Below, in pieces: positions 1 through 8,320 of a stretch of DNA of 64,000 nt. Positions within the stretch are counted from its first letter, which is position 1. Each line of letters opens with the position of its first letter. Below the pieces are notes generated by a model. It was given only the letters and a program-made list of their open reading frames with translations, had not been told where the DNA came from and made no database searches. A program made the position numbers and the translations under genes. The DNA lies in NCBI GenBank assembly GCA_963733915.1, contig CAVTEP010000006.1:868001-932000 (forward strand). Reading direction: 5' to 3'. This DNA is from Sulfomarinibacter sp963733915. GTDB taxonomy: Bacteria > Acidobacteriota > Thermoanaerobaculia > Thermoanaerobaculales > Sulfomarinibacteraceae.

Positions 1-275
1 AGGTACCAGCTGAGCTCGGTGACCTCGGGCAGATCCGATTGCCGGTAGATCACGCTGCGCGAAGGGTCGAGGCCGAGGGCGAGAAACCCGGTGGCGAGGT
101 CGCGGACCAGCTCGCGAAGCCGATCGGCGTCCTGAACAGTCGTCAAAGCGTGGAGGTCAGCCAGGAAGTAGTAACACCGGTGTTCGGTCTGCAGCTTCAG
201 AAACTGGCGAATCGCCCCCAGATAGTTCCCGATGTGCAGGTTACCGGATGGTTGGACCCCCGAAAGAACGCGCAT
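1..275 (-). CDS. trpS: Tryptophan--tRNA ligase, N-terminal part (cut by window edge)
   Basis: Charges tRNA-Trp with tryptophan in the cytoplasm. About 91 residues are visible, beginning MRVLSGVQPSGNLHIGNYLG. The HIGN signature of class I synthetases and the GxQPSG opening are diagnostic of TrpRS rather than TyrRS. The ATG at 275 is the only sensible start, because the protein family begins almost exactly here. The C-terminal two thirds, with the KMSKS loop, lie outside the window. It is downstream of the ferredoxin gene on the same strand but separated from it by an intrinsic terminator, so it is probably transcribed from its own promoter or by read-through. Confidence 0.93.
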   Translation of the reverse strand, partial: MRVLSGVQPSGNLHIGNYLGAIRQFLKLQTEHRCYYFLADLHALTTVQDADRLRELVRDLATGFLALGLDPSRSVIYRQSDLPEVTELSWY

Positions 276-300
276 GAAGCCTCCAGCAGCAAATCATAAC

Positions 301-334
301 AAATAGAAAACCGGCCGGTTTCGACACCGGCCGG
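301..334 (-). terminator. Intrinsic terminator of the ferredoxin gene
   Basis: A perfect 9-bp stem (CCGGCCGGT at 311-319 with ACCGGCCGG at 326-334, 6-base loop) is followed on the minus strand by a T-rich tail (TTTTCTATTT, 301-310). It lies 31 bases past the ferredoxin stop and before trpS. Confidence 0.85.
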
Positions 335-364
335 CGACATTGAAGTGTCGGACGGGGCTTTCGA

Positions 365-595
365 TCAACCGTCGTTGCCGATGGCCTCGGTCGGGCAGGA
401 CTCCATGGCCTCTTCTACCAGCGCCAACTCCTCGTCGTCCGCAGGCTGTTTGCTGACGAACGAGTAGCCCTCGTCCTCGTTGGCCTCGAAGTTGTTCGGT
501 GCAGTCGTGCGACAGACGTCACAGTCGATGCAGTTCGAATCCACGTACCACTTTCCAGGTACGTTGTCCGCCAGCCTGTCATTGGGATCGGCCAT
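365..595 (-). CDS. Ferredoxin, single 4Fe-4S cluster type
   Basis: A small electron carrier of 76 residues. CIDCDVC followed by a distant CPTEAI gives the four cysteines for one [4Fe-4S] cluster, as in the short ferredoxins of the Fer4_15 kind. The acidic composition (DEDE stretches) fits a soluble redox partner. Two adjacent ATG codons (598 and 595) follow a GGAGA ribosome site. The second one has the better spacing of about 6 bases, so 595 is chosen. The longer reading frame to 664 lacks support and runs through the promoter. It has its own promoter and terminator, so it is a single-gene unit. Its redox partner is not evident in the window. Confidence 0.88.
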   Translation of the reverse strand: MADPNDRLADNVPGKWYVDSNCIDCDVCRTTAPNNFEANEDEGYSFVSKQPADDEELALVEEAMESCPTEAIGNDG

Positions 596-636
596 CATGC
601 TCTCCTTTTCGGCGGGTTCCCCCGCGTGTCCGCGGG

Positions 637-664
637 ATGATACCACTCGCTCCTCGCTTGTCAA
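637..664 (-). promoter_or_regulatory. Sigma-70 type promoter of the ferredoxin gene
   Basis: On the minus strand TTGACA (664-659) and TATCAT (642-637) are separated by 16 bases. This is a near-consensus pair about 40 bases upstream of the ferredoxin start. Confidence 0.65.
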
Positions 665-682
665 TTCTCTTTCGAAACCATT

Positions 683-1789
683 TCACTGGGCCGGAATCTC
701 AACAGGCCTCCGGCGAACCAACGGCGGTGATCCGGCCCGACCGCCGGCTTTGCTGTCCGGCGGCCATTGGCACTCGACGTTGTAGGGATAGCCGAAGAAC
801 GGCAGGATCGCGGTCGGGTCCTGGGTATTGTTGTCGATCAGGTTGCCATAGGTGGTCATCCCGACGATCGGATCGGCGGAGCCCGAGTTCCAGCCGACAA
901 ACGAAACCTGAATCAGAACATCGTCGGGCGCAACCGCGAGACCGAACAGGGAGGTCAATATCTGGTTGTACTGGACGTGAGCTAGAGGCGGCATGATGAT
1001 CTGTTGGACGAGCGGCAAACCATCGAGGTCAAAAAACGGTTCGCCGTTCCCTCGAACCGGCTGGATCCAAAGAGTGATCGAGGTCAAAGGATCGGAGGCG
1101 TTGAGAATACCGACGTTATAGCGGAATTCCTCATCCTGTTGGGCGCCGGAGAGGATCAGAAAGCTGAAGTTGCCATTGTCACTCACAGCGGACGGATCGG
1201 CGAGGTTGTACCAGGGGACGGCGGGGAGCGTCTGGCCGAAGGTACCCTCCACCTCCACGAACTCGCCCTCGTTGTCCGGGTCGGGCTGGTAGAAGCTCGT
1301 GTTCGTGTAGACCCGCGAGTTGACCACCACATTCTCGTGCACCCGCGAGCCGTCGTCGTCCAGCGTATCTGCCTCGTAGGCGAAGATCACGATCGCACCC
1401 GAGTCCGCGACGGTGTCATTCGCATCCCAGTAATTGCCGATCGGGTCGCGGAGCACCACCGTGCCGCCGGCGGGGACGTCCGCCAGGATGGGATCGATGT
1501 AGCCGAACCCGTCGTCCTCGCGGCCGCCGAGCCAGGTTGAACGGTCTGCAAAAGCGTTTGAGTTGCTGATCAGGCCGGTGGGAAGGTAGACCAGGGCTAC
1601 GTCGATCGCCACGTCTGCTTCGACGTTGGTGATGTAAAGATCCGACCGCCAAAAGCTGCTGCCGACACCGTTGGTGTGGGCAGCTACCGGAAGGAAGATC
1701 AGGTCGGCCGCCGTGAATTGGGCCCAGGCGGGGAATGCAGCCAGGACCCCAACTGTCACGCACAATGCTATCAACCCTCTACGGGTCAT
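683..1789 (-). CDS. Secreted hypothetical protein with beta-rich repeats
   Basis: 368 residues. An N-terminal Sec signal peptide is clear (MTRRGLIALCVTVGVLAA, then a cleavage region near AWAQ). The mature part has no membrane segment and is rich in aromatic and Asp/Asn residues, with motifs such as FLPVAAHTNGVGSSFWRSDL and YITN, which suggest an extracellular beta-sandwich protein. I associate this sort of opening with families expanded in Acidobacteriota; that is recollection, not a search. No catalytic motif is visible. The C-terminal 30 residues (about 339-368) are Pro/Arg-rich and unlike the rest. It lies between the sensor kinase and the ferredoxin, both on the same strand, and may be co-transcribed with the kinase 43 bases upstream. 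Confidence 0.7.
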   Translation of the reverse strand: MTRRGLIALCVTVGVLAAFPAWAQFTAADLIFLPVAAHTNGVGSSFWRSDLYITNVEADVAIDVALVYLPTGLISNSNAFADRSTWLGGREDDGFGYIDPILADVPAGGTVVLRDPIGNYWDANDTVADSGAIVIFAYEADTLDDDGSRVHENVVVNSRVYTNTSFYQPDPDNEGEFVEVEGTFGQTLPAVPWYNLADPSAVSDNGNFSFLILSGAQQDEEFRYNVGILNASDPLTSITLWIQPVRGNGEPFFDLDGLPLVQQIIMPPLAHVQYNQILTSLFGLAVAPDDVLIQVSFVGWNSGSADPIVGMTTYGNLIDNNTQDPTAILPFFGYPYNVECQWPPDSKAGGRAGSPPLVRRRPVEIPAQ

Positions 1790-1832
1790 TCGAACCTCCA
1801 GTCGGCGGACTGTGAAACCACATCTCAGCCGA

Positions 1833-3185
1833 TCACCCGCCTATCTTGACAGTTTCAACTTCGATCGGCAAGACGACCCTGGCTTCAAAACCCAGGGGTT
1901 CCAGATTCTCGAGCTCGATGTGCCCGTGGTGTGCCTCGACGAACCTCTCGGCGATGGCCAGCCCGAGCCCGCTGCCGCCCCGACGACGGGTATAGAACGC
2001 CGTTCTCACGCGAGCCATCTCGTCCTCCGGAATGCCCTCACCGCGATCGCGCACCACCAGCGCGACCCACTGCGGTTGTTCGGTGGCATCGAGCTCGACC
2101 ACTCGACGGTCAGCTGGCAGCGCGCGTACCGCCTGGACCCCGTTGAGCACGAGGTTGAGCAGCACCTGGCGCAGCTGCGACTCGTCGCAGGTGATGAAGA
2201 CCGTTGGTAGACCCGGGAGGACCCGCAGGTGGACGCCCATGGTGCGGGCTTCGGCCGCCAGAAAGTCGCCGACATCGCGGAGCATGGCATCGACGCGCAC
2301 CGTGTTCAATTCCGGCTCGCTCGGCCGCGCATAGGTCAGGAAGTCGCTCACCAGTTTGGCCAACCTGCCGACCTCGGCGCGGGTGCTCGCGAGGGAGTCC
2401 CTCGCATTCCGCGCACCGCCCGTGAGGTCTTCGCCGAGAAGCTCGAGATTGAGATTGATGGAGTTCAAGGGGTTGCGGATTTCGTGCGCGAGGTTCGCGG
2501 CCAGCGCTCCGAGCGCGGCCATCTCCTCCGCTTCGAAGCGCTGCGCCTCGAGTCGGCGGGTACGCTGGATGAGATACCAGACGAACACGAAGGCAAAAAG
2601 CAGGGTCGCAAGGGTCAGCACCGCGATGCCGACGGTCTGTGACACGAGATCTCCGCGAAGCTCCGCGACCCGCTCCGCGACCTCGGCGCGGTCAACGTTC
2701 AGCACCACGTTCCCGACCTCGCCAAGCGGGACGCTGATGCGGTAGGGGTTTTCGGTTTCCACCACGTTTTCGTCCAACTTTCCGCCCCGCAGCTGGAGAT
2801 CGGTGGCGAGGGTCTCAGGGATCTCCTCGGTCGACTGGCTCCGGGCCGAGTACACCACTCTGCCATCGCTGTCGGTCACCTCGATCGACTGCCAGATTCG
2901 GCGTTCGGGGTCGCCCTCGAGGGTGCGGGTGAGGACCTCGCGACGGGTTTCGACCACGTCGAGCTGTTTGACCTCGGCTCCGCCGAGCTCGGCGGCGATC
3001 CGTCGCGCCTCCTCGCGGCCACCGGCGAGCACATCCTCCAGATAACGGCGCGACAGCGAACCGGCGATGAGATGACCAAAGAGGAAAATGATGCCGAGCA
3101 CCAGGGTCAAAAAGATCGCCGACGCTACTGCGTACTGCCGCTTGAGCGGGCTTCGTGTGCCGAAAATGCGTCCAGCGTTGGTCAT
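1833..3185 (-). CDS. Membrane sensor histidine kinase
   Basis: 450 residues. There are two membrane helices (about 19-43 and 185-208) enclosing a periplasmic sensing domain of about 140 residues. The dimerisation/phosphoacceptor box is NLAHEIRNPLNSINLNLELL with the conserved His near residue 236. A C-terminal HATPase follows, with an N box (LLNLVLNGVQAV), DRGEGIPEDE (G1) and GGSGLGLAIAERF (G2). It autophosphorylates on His and should pass the phosphate to a response regulator, but no regulator gene is adjacent, so it is an orphan here. The organisation resembles NtrB/ZraS-type kinases without a PAS domain. It lies 108 bases downstream of metK on the same strand. Confidence 0.85.
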   Translation of the reverse strand: MTNAGRIFGTRSPLKRQYAVASAIFLTLVLGIIFLFGHLIAGSLSRRYLEDVLAGGREEARRIAAELGGAEVKQLDVVETRREVLTRTLEGDPERRIWQSIEVTDSDGRVVYSARSQSTEEIPETLATDLQLRGGKLDENVVETENPYRISVPLGEVGNVVLNVDRAEVAERVAELRGDLVSQTVGIAVLTLATLLFAFVFVWYLIQRTRRLEAQRFEAEEMAALGALAANLAHEIRNPLNSINLNLELLGEDLTGGARNARDSLASTRAEVGRLAKLVSDFLTYARPSEPELNTVRVDAMLRDVGDFLAAEARTMGVHLRVLPGLPTVFITCDESQLRQVLLNLVLNGVQAVRALPADRRVVELDATEQPQWVALVVRDRGEGIPEDEMARVRTAFYTRRRGGSGLGLAIAERFVEAHHGHIELENLEPLGFEARVVLPIEVETVKIGG

Positions 3186-3293
3186 TGTGGCCTATCCAGC
3201 CCTCGGCAGCCCGTCAGTGGGGTCCGATGGCCATCATCGCTTCCGAATCACCACCACCGCACGCAAGGGACGTGCCAGTTGGTGCGGGCCGGC

Positions 3294-4445
3294 TCAGAGC
3301 CCGCACGCAGTCCGCAGGTCAGTCGTGCGATGGGTGCTCTCCCAGCTGAACTCGGGTTCATCCCGTCCGAAATGTCCGAAGGCCGCAGTCTTCCGGTAGA
3401 TCGGGCGCCGCAGGTCGAGATACTCGATGATGCCGAGCGGCGATAACGGGAAGACCTCGCGCACCGCTTCGGTGATGCGCTCGTCCGGTACCTCGCCGCT
3501 GCCAAAGGTGTCAACCATCACCGACACCGGATCGACGACGCCGATCGCGTAGGCGAGCTGGACTTCCGTTCGCCGGGCGATTCCAGACGCGACGATGTTC
3601 TTGGCAACGTGCCGGGCCATGTACGAGGCCGACCGATCTACCTTTGACGGGTCCTTCCCGGAGAATGCACCGCCGCCGTGAGACCCGACACCGCCGTAGG
3701 TGTCGACGATGATCTTGCGGCCCGTCAGCCCGCAATCCCCCTGGGGCCCACCGATAACGAAACGACCCGTGGGGTTGATGTGGATCTTGGCCGTGCCGTC
3801 AAACAGATTTTCGGGCAGCGATTGTCTGATGACGCTTTCAAGGACCTGCGCCCGGAGATCCTCGATGGCGATTTCTTCTGCGTGCTGGCAGGAAACCACC
3901 ACCGCTTCGACCCGGCGCGGCTCGTCGCCGTCGTACTCGATCGAGACCTGCGATTTGCCGTCCGGACGCAGCCACTCCAGCTCCCCGCTCCGGCGCGCGA
4001 CGCTGAGCCGCTTCGTGAGCTGGTGCGCCAGACTGAGCGGCGTCGGCATCAGTTCCGGCGTCTCGTCGGTCGCGTAACCGAACATCAGACCCTGGTCGCC
4101 GGCGCCGCCCGGATTGACGCCCTGGGCAATGTCCGGCGATTGAGGATCGATCGACGAGATCACGGCGCAGGTTTCGTAATCGAATCCGTACTTCGCTCTC
4201 GTATAGCCGATCTCCTTGATCGTATCGCGCACGATCGCGGGAAAGTCGACGTAGGTCTCGGTTGTGATCTCGCCGGCGATGAAGGCGAGACCGGTTGTCA
4301 CCAGCGTTTCACAGGCCACTCGGCCGTCGCTGTCTTCGGCGAGCACCGCGTCGAGGATTGCGTCCGAGATCTGGTCGGCAATCTTGTCGGGGTGCCCCTC
4401 GGTCACCGACTCCGAAGTGAAAACGTGTCGCCCCTTGGGTGCCAT
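3294..4445 (-). CDS. metK: S-adenosylmethionine synthase
   Basis: Makes S-adenosylmethionine from methionine and ATP. 383 residues, the normal length for bacterial MetK. The N-terminal signature FTSESVTEGHPDKIADQISD is unmistakable. The ATP loop GGAGDQGLMFGYA and the motif GGGAFSGKDPSKVDRSA, with the catalytic lysine and metal ligands, are present and intact. The ATG at 4445 is preceded by AGGAGGA. The gene is divergent from nth. I looked for a SAM riboswitch in the leader and did not recognise one of the common classes. Confidence 0.97.
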   Translation of the reverse strand: MAPKGRHVFTSESVTEGHPDKIADQISDAILDAVLAEDSDGRVACETLVTTGLAFIAGEITTETYVDFPAIVRDTIKEIGYTRAKYGFDYETCAVISSIDPQSPDIAQGVNPGGAGDQGLMFGYATDETPELMPTPLSLAHQLTKRLSVARRSGELEWLRPDGKSQVSIEYDGDEPRRVEAVVVSCQHAEEIAIEDLRAQVLESVIRQSLPENLFDGTAKIHINPTGRFVIGGPQGDCGLTGRKIIVDTYGGVGSHGGGAFSGKDPSKVDRSASYMARHVAKNIVASGIARRTEVQLAYAIGVVDPVSVMVDTFGSGEVPDERITEAVREVFPLSPLGIIEYLDLRRPIYRKTAAFGHFGRDEPEFSWESTHRTTDLRTACGL

Positions 4446-4533
4446 CGGTCCTCCTGTTCATCCCGCGTCCGGGTCCGTATCCGCATTCTTTCCGAAAAGG
4501 CCGCGGCGAAAGGCGGGCATCTGCGGAGCGCAC

Positions 4534-4563
4534 ACCGTAGCACCGCGATTTCCGCCCGGTCAA
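4534..4563 (-). promoter_or_regulatory. Possible promoter of metK
   Basis: On the minus strand TTGACC (4563-4558) and TACGGT (4539-4534) are separated by 18 bases, about 90 bases upstream of metK. The -10 is weak, so this is a tentative call. Confidence 0.35.
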
Positions 4564-4641
4564 TCTCCATCCAACGGCAACAACCTCTGGACGGATCATC
4601 TTCCCCTTGACGGCCATCATACGAGCTCCCATGATCGTACG

Positions 4642-5286
4642 ATGGCCCGCTGGTCCGAGCCGGAGATCCGCGATCTTGCCCAACGCCTCGAGTCATTCAG
4701 GCGAGAATGCCGCGTGACGACGCTCGCCGAAGAACAGCAGACCTCGCGCTCGGCTTTCCGGCTCCTGGTCGCTTGCGTGATCTCTCTCCGCACCAAGGAC
4801 GAGGTCACGGCCGAGGCCAGCCGCCGCCTGTTTTCTATCGCACCGTCAAGCAACCGGCTCGCAGCGCTGGCCGTCGAGCGCATCGCTGAGGCCATCTATC
4901 CGGCCGGTTTTTACAACACCAAGGCAGCCCAACTCAAAGAGATCGGCCGCATCCTCCGTGACGAGTATGGCGGCAAGGTCCCCCCGGACGAGGCGGCGCT
5001 GCTTGCTCTTCCGGGGGTCGGCCGAAAGACCGCCAACCTGGTCCGCGGTCTCGGATTCGGCATTCCCGCCATCTGCGTCGACACGCACGTTCATCGCATT
5101 TCCAACCGGCTCGGAATCGTGGAGACAAAAACTCCCGAGCAGACGGAACGGGCCCTCAACGAGGCGTTGCCCCGCGACCTCTGGATCCCGATCAACGATC
5201 TGCTGGTAACCTTCGGCCAGAACCGGTGTCACCCGACCTCGCCCCGTTGCACCGGCTGCCCGCTCGCGGATCTTTGCCCGACGGGT
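4642..5286 (+). CDS. nth: Endonuclease III; domain is complete but its frame has no stop
   Basis: A DNA glycosylase/AP lyase for oxidised pyrimidines. The helix-hairpin-helix LPGVGRKTANLV carries the catalytic Lys, and CVDTHVHRISNRLG carries the catalytic Asp. A [4Fe-4S] loop of the form C-x6-C-x2-C-x5-C ends at 5277. The domain is therefore complete at about 212-215 residues. After it the frame stays open through a purine-rich repeat (5321 onward) and on to 6408, antisense to the TPR gene. That tail of about 370 residues looks like a shadow. The end given here is the domain end, not a stop codon. A TAG occurs in another frame near 5286, so a one-base shift or repeat insertion may have removed the natural end. 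Start: ATG at 4642, with a weak ribosome site. Confidence 0.85.
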
Positions 5287-5320
5287 AGGTGTCACCCGCT
5301 CACGGTAGATCCGAGATGCA

Positions 5321-5496
5321 GGAGGAAAGGGAGAAGAGGAGAAGAGGAGAAAAGGAGAAAAGGGGAGTGTGAGCGGGCTCCTTTTCATCTTGTCACCATT
5401 GCTCCTCTGCCCCTTTTCGCCTCTGCGGTGCAGGGTTGGGCGGGCTCCTCTGCCCCTCACACCTGTTCTCCTCTGCGCTGGAGGTGGGTGGGTGGG
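5321..5496. repeat. Modular intergenic repeat A (GAAAAGG arms)
   Basis: The left arm is purine-rich (GGAGAAAAGG words, 5328-5368). The right side has the complementary CCCCTTTT/CTCCTCTG words, a TTGGGCGGG core, and ends in GGTGGGTGGGTGGG, which touches the stop codon of the TPR gene. The last motif could form a G-quadruplex. It sits between the convergent nth and TPR genes. Confidence 0.7.
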
Positions 5497-7545
5497 TCAG
5501 TTCGCCTGGCGTTGCTGGCTGAGGTTGGAGAGACGATCGGAAACGTCGCGGTACGACGGGTTGGTGGCGGCGATCTCCTCAAAGATATCGGCAGCCTGAT
5601 TGACATCGCCGGCGGATTGGTACGCCGACGCGAGATCGTAGCGCAGCCCGACACGTGCATCGGCCGAAATGTCCGGTGCCACCAGGGCCTTCTGATACCA
5701 CTCCACAGCTTCGGTCCACATCCCCTGTTCCTGGTAGCACACCCCGATGTTCGAACAGCTCTCGACAAAGAACGAGGTATCGCGCGACGCTACCTGAAAC
5801 TCGCGAATCGCTTCCGGCAGGAGACCCATTTCGCGGTACGCAATGCCGAGATTGAAATGGGTGTCGGCGTCCTCTTCGGACAGCTGTTCGGCCACTCCCC
5901 GTTGAAACTCCCGAAACACCTCTTCGAGGATTGCCTCTCCCTTGCCACGTCCCGTCGCCTCCTCGACCATCGCCTCCTCGGCCGCGAGCTCCGCTTCCAA
6001 CTCCTTGGCGAGATCAATGTACTGCTCCTCGTCGGCGAAGAGCTCCTCCGAACCTTCTTCGACGGTTTCGACCTGCTCGAGAAGTACACCGATCTCTTTC
6101 AGCTTGCGCCGGCGTTCAGCGACCTCGGGGTCGCCGCCATGCTCTTGCTCGAGTTGCGCGAGTACCCTGGAAGCGTCCTCGAAGAGTTCCTGTTCGATGA
6201 AGAAGTCGATCTGTTCGAGATCTCCCATCGAAGGACCGACGAAGCTGTCGCTGATCTCCACGAGCTCTTCTGCCACTTCCTCCACCACGGGCGGAGGAGG
6301 CGAAGACGGAATCGGCTCGACGTGGGCGACCGGCGGCGGGGCTTCCAGGATCTCGGGAACCTGCTCCACAGGCGGCGCGTCCTCAAATGTCAGCTCCGCG
6401 ACTTCTGACGGTGCCGGCTGCTCTCCGAGAATCTCCACACCGGATGCGTAATCAACCTGATACTCCTCGACCTCCGGGGCCGGCTCATCGAATGTCGGTG
6501 GCACTGCAGTATCGCCCTCGATCTCCACGATCTCGATCAGATCACTCCCCTCGTCGAAGAATCCTGCGGCCACCGGTTCGGCCGATGGCGCTGATCCGGC
6601 ATGGTCGGCCAGCTCGGGTATCGCGGCCAACAAGGTGCCGAGCTGTTCCATCGTTCCCCGGCCTCGGTGGTGTTCGACCACCGGCGCCGCCATCGCAATC
6701 GCCTCGTCCCGGTCCCCGTGCTCGGCATAGAGGAGGGCGAGGCGCTGTCGCGGTTCGAGTTCGTCTGGGCAGAACAGCACCACATCCTCGAGGTGGCTGA
6801 TGGCTTTCTCCACCAGACCGTACTTCGCGAACACTGACGCCTCTGCGAGCCGCTCCCCGAGATCGAATCCATCGGGTGCTGAGATCCTGCCAGCCGCCGG
6901 CGGCGGCTCGGCCTCGACCCTCTTGAACTCGACCTCCTCGACGATGGGCGCCCCTTCGACGACTATCTCCTGTTCCTCGAATTCGATCGCGATCTCGTCC
7001 ACTTCCTCGTCCGCAGAGACCTCGACTACTGCCTCTTCTTCAGTCCTTCCGATATCGACCCCATCAAGCTCGGCAAGTCGCTGCCTGAACTGGCGGTTCT
7101 CGGGTTCTCTCTCGAGCAGCTTGATGAAGAGCCGTTTGGCCCCCTGATGCTCACCCGATTGGAAGTAGCTCTCTGCAAGCGCAGCTTCGAGCGTGAAGAG
7201 GGTCTCGTCGTCGCCGGACGGTCGATAGGCCCGGACCGCCAGCTGGAGAACCTCCTGGTCCTCCGGCATCTCCCGCAGCAGGTCCTTGAGCGCGGCCTGG
7301 GCCTTCTTATGCTCGCTCTTGTCGAGCAGCTCGGCAACGGCCGGCACCAGCATTTCGCGCGCCCCGGCGATATCACCCGACGCCAACAACGCACCGCCGA
7401 CCAGGCTCCGGATCTCTGCATTCTCGGGTTCATCTGCGAGAACGCTGCGAGCAACCTCGAGGGCCGCTCTAGACTCGCCGTGCGCGAGGTGGGTGCGGAC
7501 CAGAAGCAACTTCAGTCTCCGTACTTTTCGGCGATCGTTCAACAC
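5497..7545 (-). CDS. TPR protein, downstream fragment of a frameshifted gene
   Basis: 682 residues from a GTG at 7545. It is made of tetratricopeptide repeats at both ends, with a long acidic Glu/Pro/Val-rich linker in the middle (about residues 180-480). The last TPRs (HFNLGIAYREMGLLPEAIREF and CYQEQGMWTEAVEWYQKA) are canonical. It is likely a cytoplasmic or membrane-associated scaffold, because no signal peptide or helix is seen. The first residues continue a TPR that begins in the upstream fragment (7469-8224) in another frame. Removing one base near 7548-7552 fuses them without loss. The start here is therefore probably artificial. The partner proteins are unknown. Confidence 0.75.
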   Translation of the reverse strand: MLNDRRKVRRLKLLLVRTHLAHGESRAALEVARSVLADEPENAEIRSLVGGALLASGDIAGAREMLVPAVAELLDKSEHKKAQAALKDLLREMPEDQEVLQLAVRAYRPSGDDETLFTLEAALAESYFQSGEHQGAKRLFIKLLEREPENRQFRQRLAELDGVDIGRTEEEAVVEVSADEEVDEIAIEFEEQEIVVEGAPIVEEVEFKRVEAEPPPAAGRISAPDGFDLGERLAEASVFAKYGLVEKAISHLEDVVLFCPDELEPRQRLALLYAEHGDRDEAIAMAAPVVEHHRGRGTMEQLGTLLAAIPELADHAGSAPSAEPVAAGFFDEGSDLIEIVEIEGDTAVPPTFDEPAPEVEEYQVDYASGVEILGEQPAPSEVAELTFEDAPPVEQVPEILEAPPPVAHVEPIPSSPPPPVVEEVAEELVEISDSFVGPSMGDLEQIDFFIEQELFEDASRVLAQLEQEHGGDPEVAERRRKLKEIGVLLEQVETVEEGSEELFADEEQYIDLAKELEAELAAEEAMVEEATGRGKGEAILEEVFREFQRGVAEQLSEEDADTHFNLGIAYREMGLLPEAIREFQVASRDTSFFVESCSNIGVCYQEQGMWTEAVEWYQKALVAPDISADARVGLRYDLASAYQSAGDVNQAADIFEEIAATNPSYRDVSDRLSNLSQQRQAN

Positions 7546-8224
7546 CGAAGGTCAGGAACTCGAGCACAACCGAACTGCGGCCCGCGTCAAGGAAATTCCT
7601 GCAGACCGGAAGCAGGAACTCGCCTTCGGGAGGATCCTGTTCGAGAACGTGGCGATACAGGCGCTCCGCCTCGTCGAGCTTAGCGGCCTCGAGGAGCATT
7701 CTCCCCAGCCGGTCATAGACCTTGAGCGCCGATGTCGTCTCGCCCCGCCGCAGGAGGAGATCGGCGAGTCTAAGCGAGGAAACGTGATTTGACGGGTCGA
7801 GGTCGACCAGCTTCTCGTGGGACTCTATGGCCTTTTCGAGCTCGCCGTTCTTGACGTACCAGTCGGCCAGGATCTGGTACTCGCGTTTGGCTTCGACCAT
7901 CAAACCCTGGTCGAAGTAGAGCCCCGCGAGACGTTCGAAGATATCGAGCCGTTGAGGATCCAGGCGCTGGATTTTCTTGAGGATGGCAATCGCCTTGGTG
8001 GTGAATCCATCCTTGGTGAAATGATCGGCGATTTCTTCGTAGAGCTCGATGGCGCGCTGGAGCTGGCCGACTCGTCCGTAGAGATCGCCAACACGATTGA
8101 TGATCGTGGTGTCGTCCGGGAATTTCTTGCGAATTTTCTCGTACTCCCGGATCGCCTGATCGAGCTTTCCCTTTTGGACAAGCTTTTCGGCGTCCCGGAG
8201 GACTTTGTCCCGTTTGACAGGCAT
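7469..8224 (-). CDS. TPR protein, upstream fragment of the same gene
   Basis: 251 residues from the ATG at 8224 (MPVKRDKVLRDAEKLVQKGK). At least four TPR units are visible, for example QAIREYEKIRKKFPDD, AIELYEEIADHF, KREYQILADWYVKNGELEKA and ALKVYDRLGRMLLEAAKLDEA. After EFLT near 7550 the frame goes into nonsense (about 25 residues), while the other frame continues with a perfect TPR (SRAALEVARSVLADEPENAE). The intact product would be about 908 residues. The gene is downstream of rnhB on the same strand, with a 97-base gap. An upstream ATG at 8278 is possible but lies in poor, Ser/Arg-rich sequence. Confidence 0.75.
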   Translation of the reverse strand: MPVKRDKVLRDAEKLVQKGKLDQAIREYEKIRKKFPDDTTIINRVGDLYGRVGQLQRAIELYEEIADHFTKDGFTTKAIAILKKIQRLDPQRLDIFERLAGLYFDQGLMVEAKREYQILADWYVKNGELEKAIESHEKLVDLDPSNHVSSLRLADLLLRRGETTSALKVYDRLGRMLLEAAKLDEAERLYRHVLEQDPPEGEFLLPVCRNFLDAGRSSVVLEFLTFGVERSPKSTETEVASGPHPPRARRV

Positions 8225-8320
8225 CGATGAAATGCTCCGACCTCCGGACGATTCAGACGGCGACCGGTATCGGCGCAATCCCCCTGAACAATCCGGACCG
8301 ATGTGTCCTGATCCCAGACT

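Noticed and set aside
3282..3306. Stem GTGCGGGC/GCCCGCAC at the end of metK as a terminator
   Set aside because: The stop codon is in the loop and no T-run follows on the minus strand, so it is weak evidence.
4446..4641. SAM riboswitch in the metK leader
   Set aside because: None of the conserved cores of common SAM riboswitch classes was recognised in the 195 bases.
5328..6408. Long plus-strand open frame continuing nth for about 370 residues
   Set aside because: It is antisense to a TPR gene with clear repeats and has no recognisable motif; its openness follows from the codon bias of the opposite strand.
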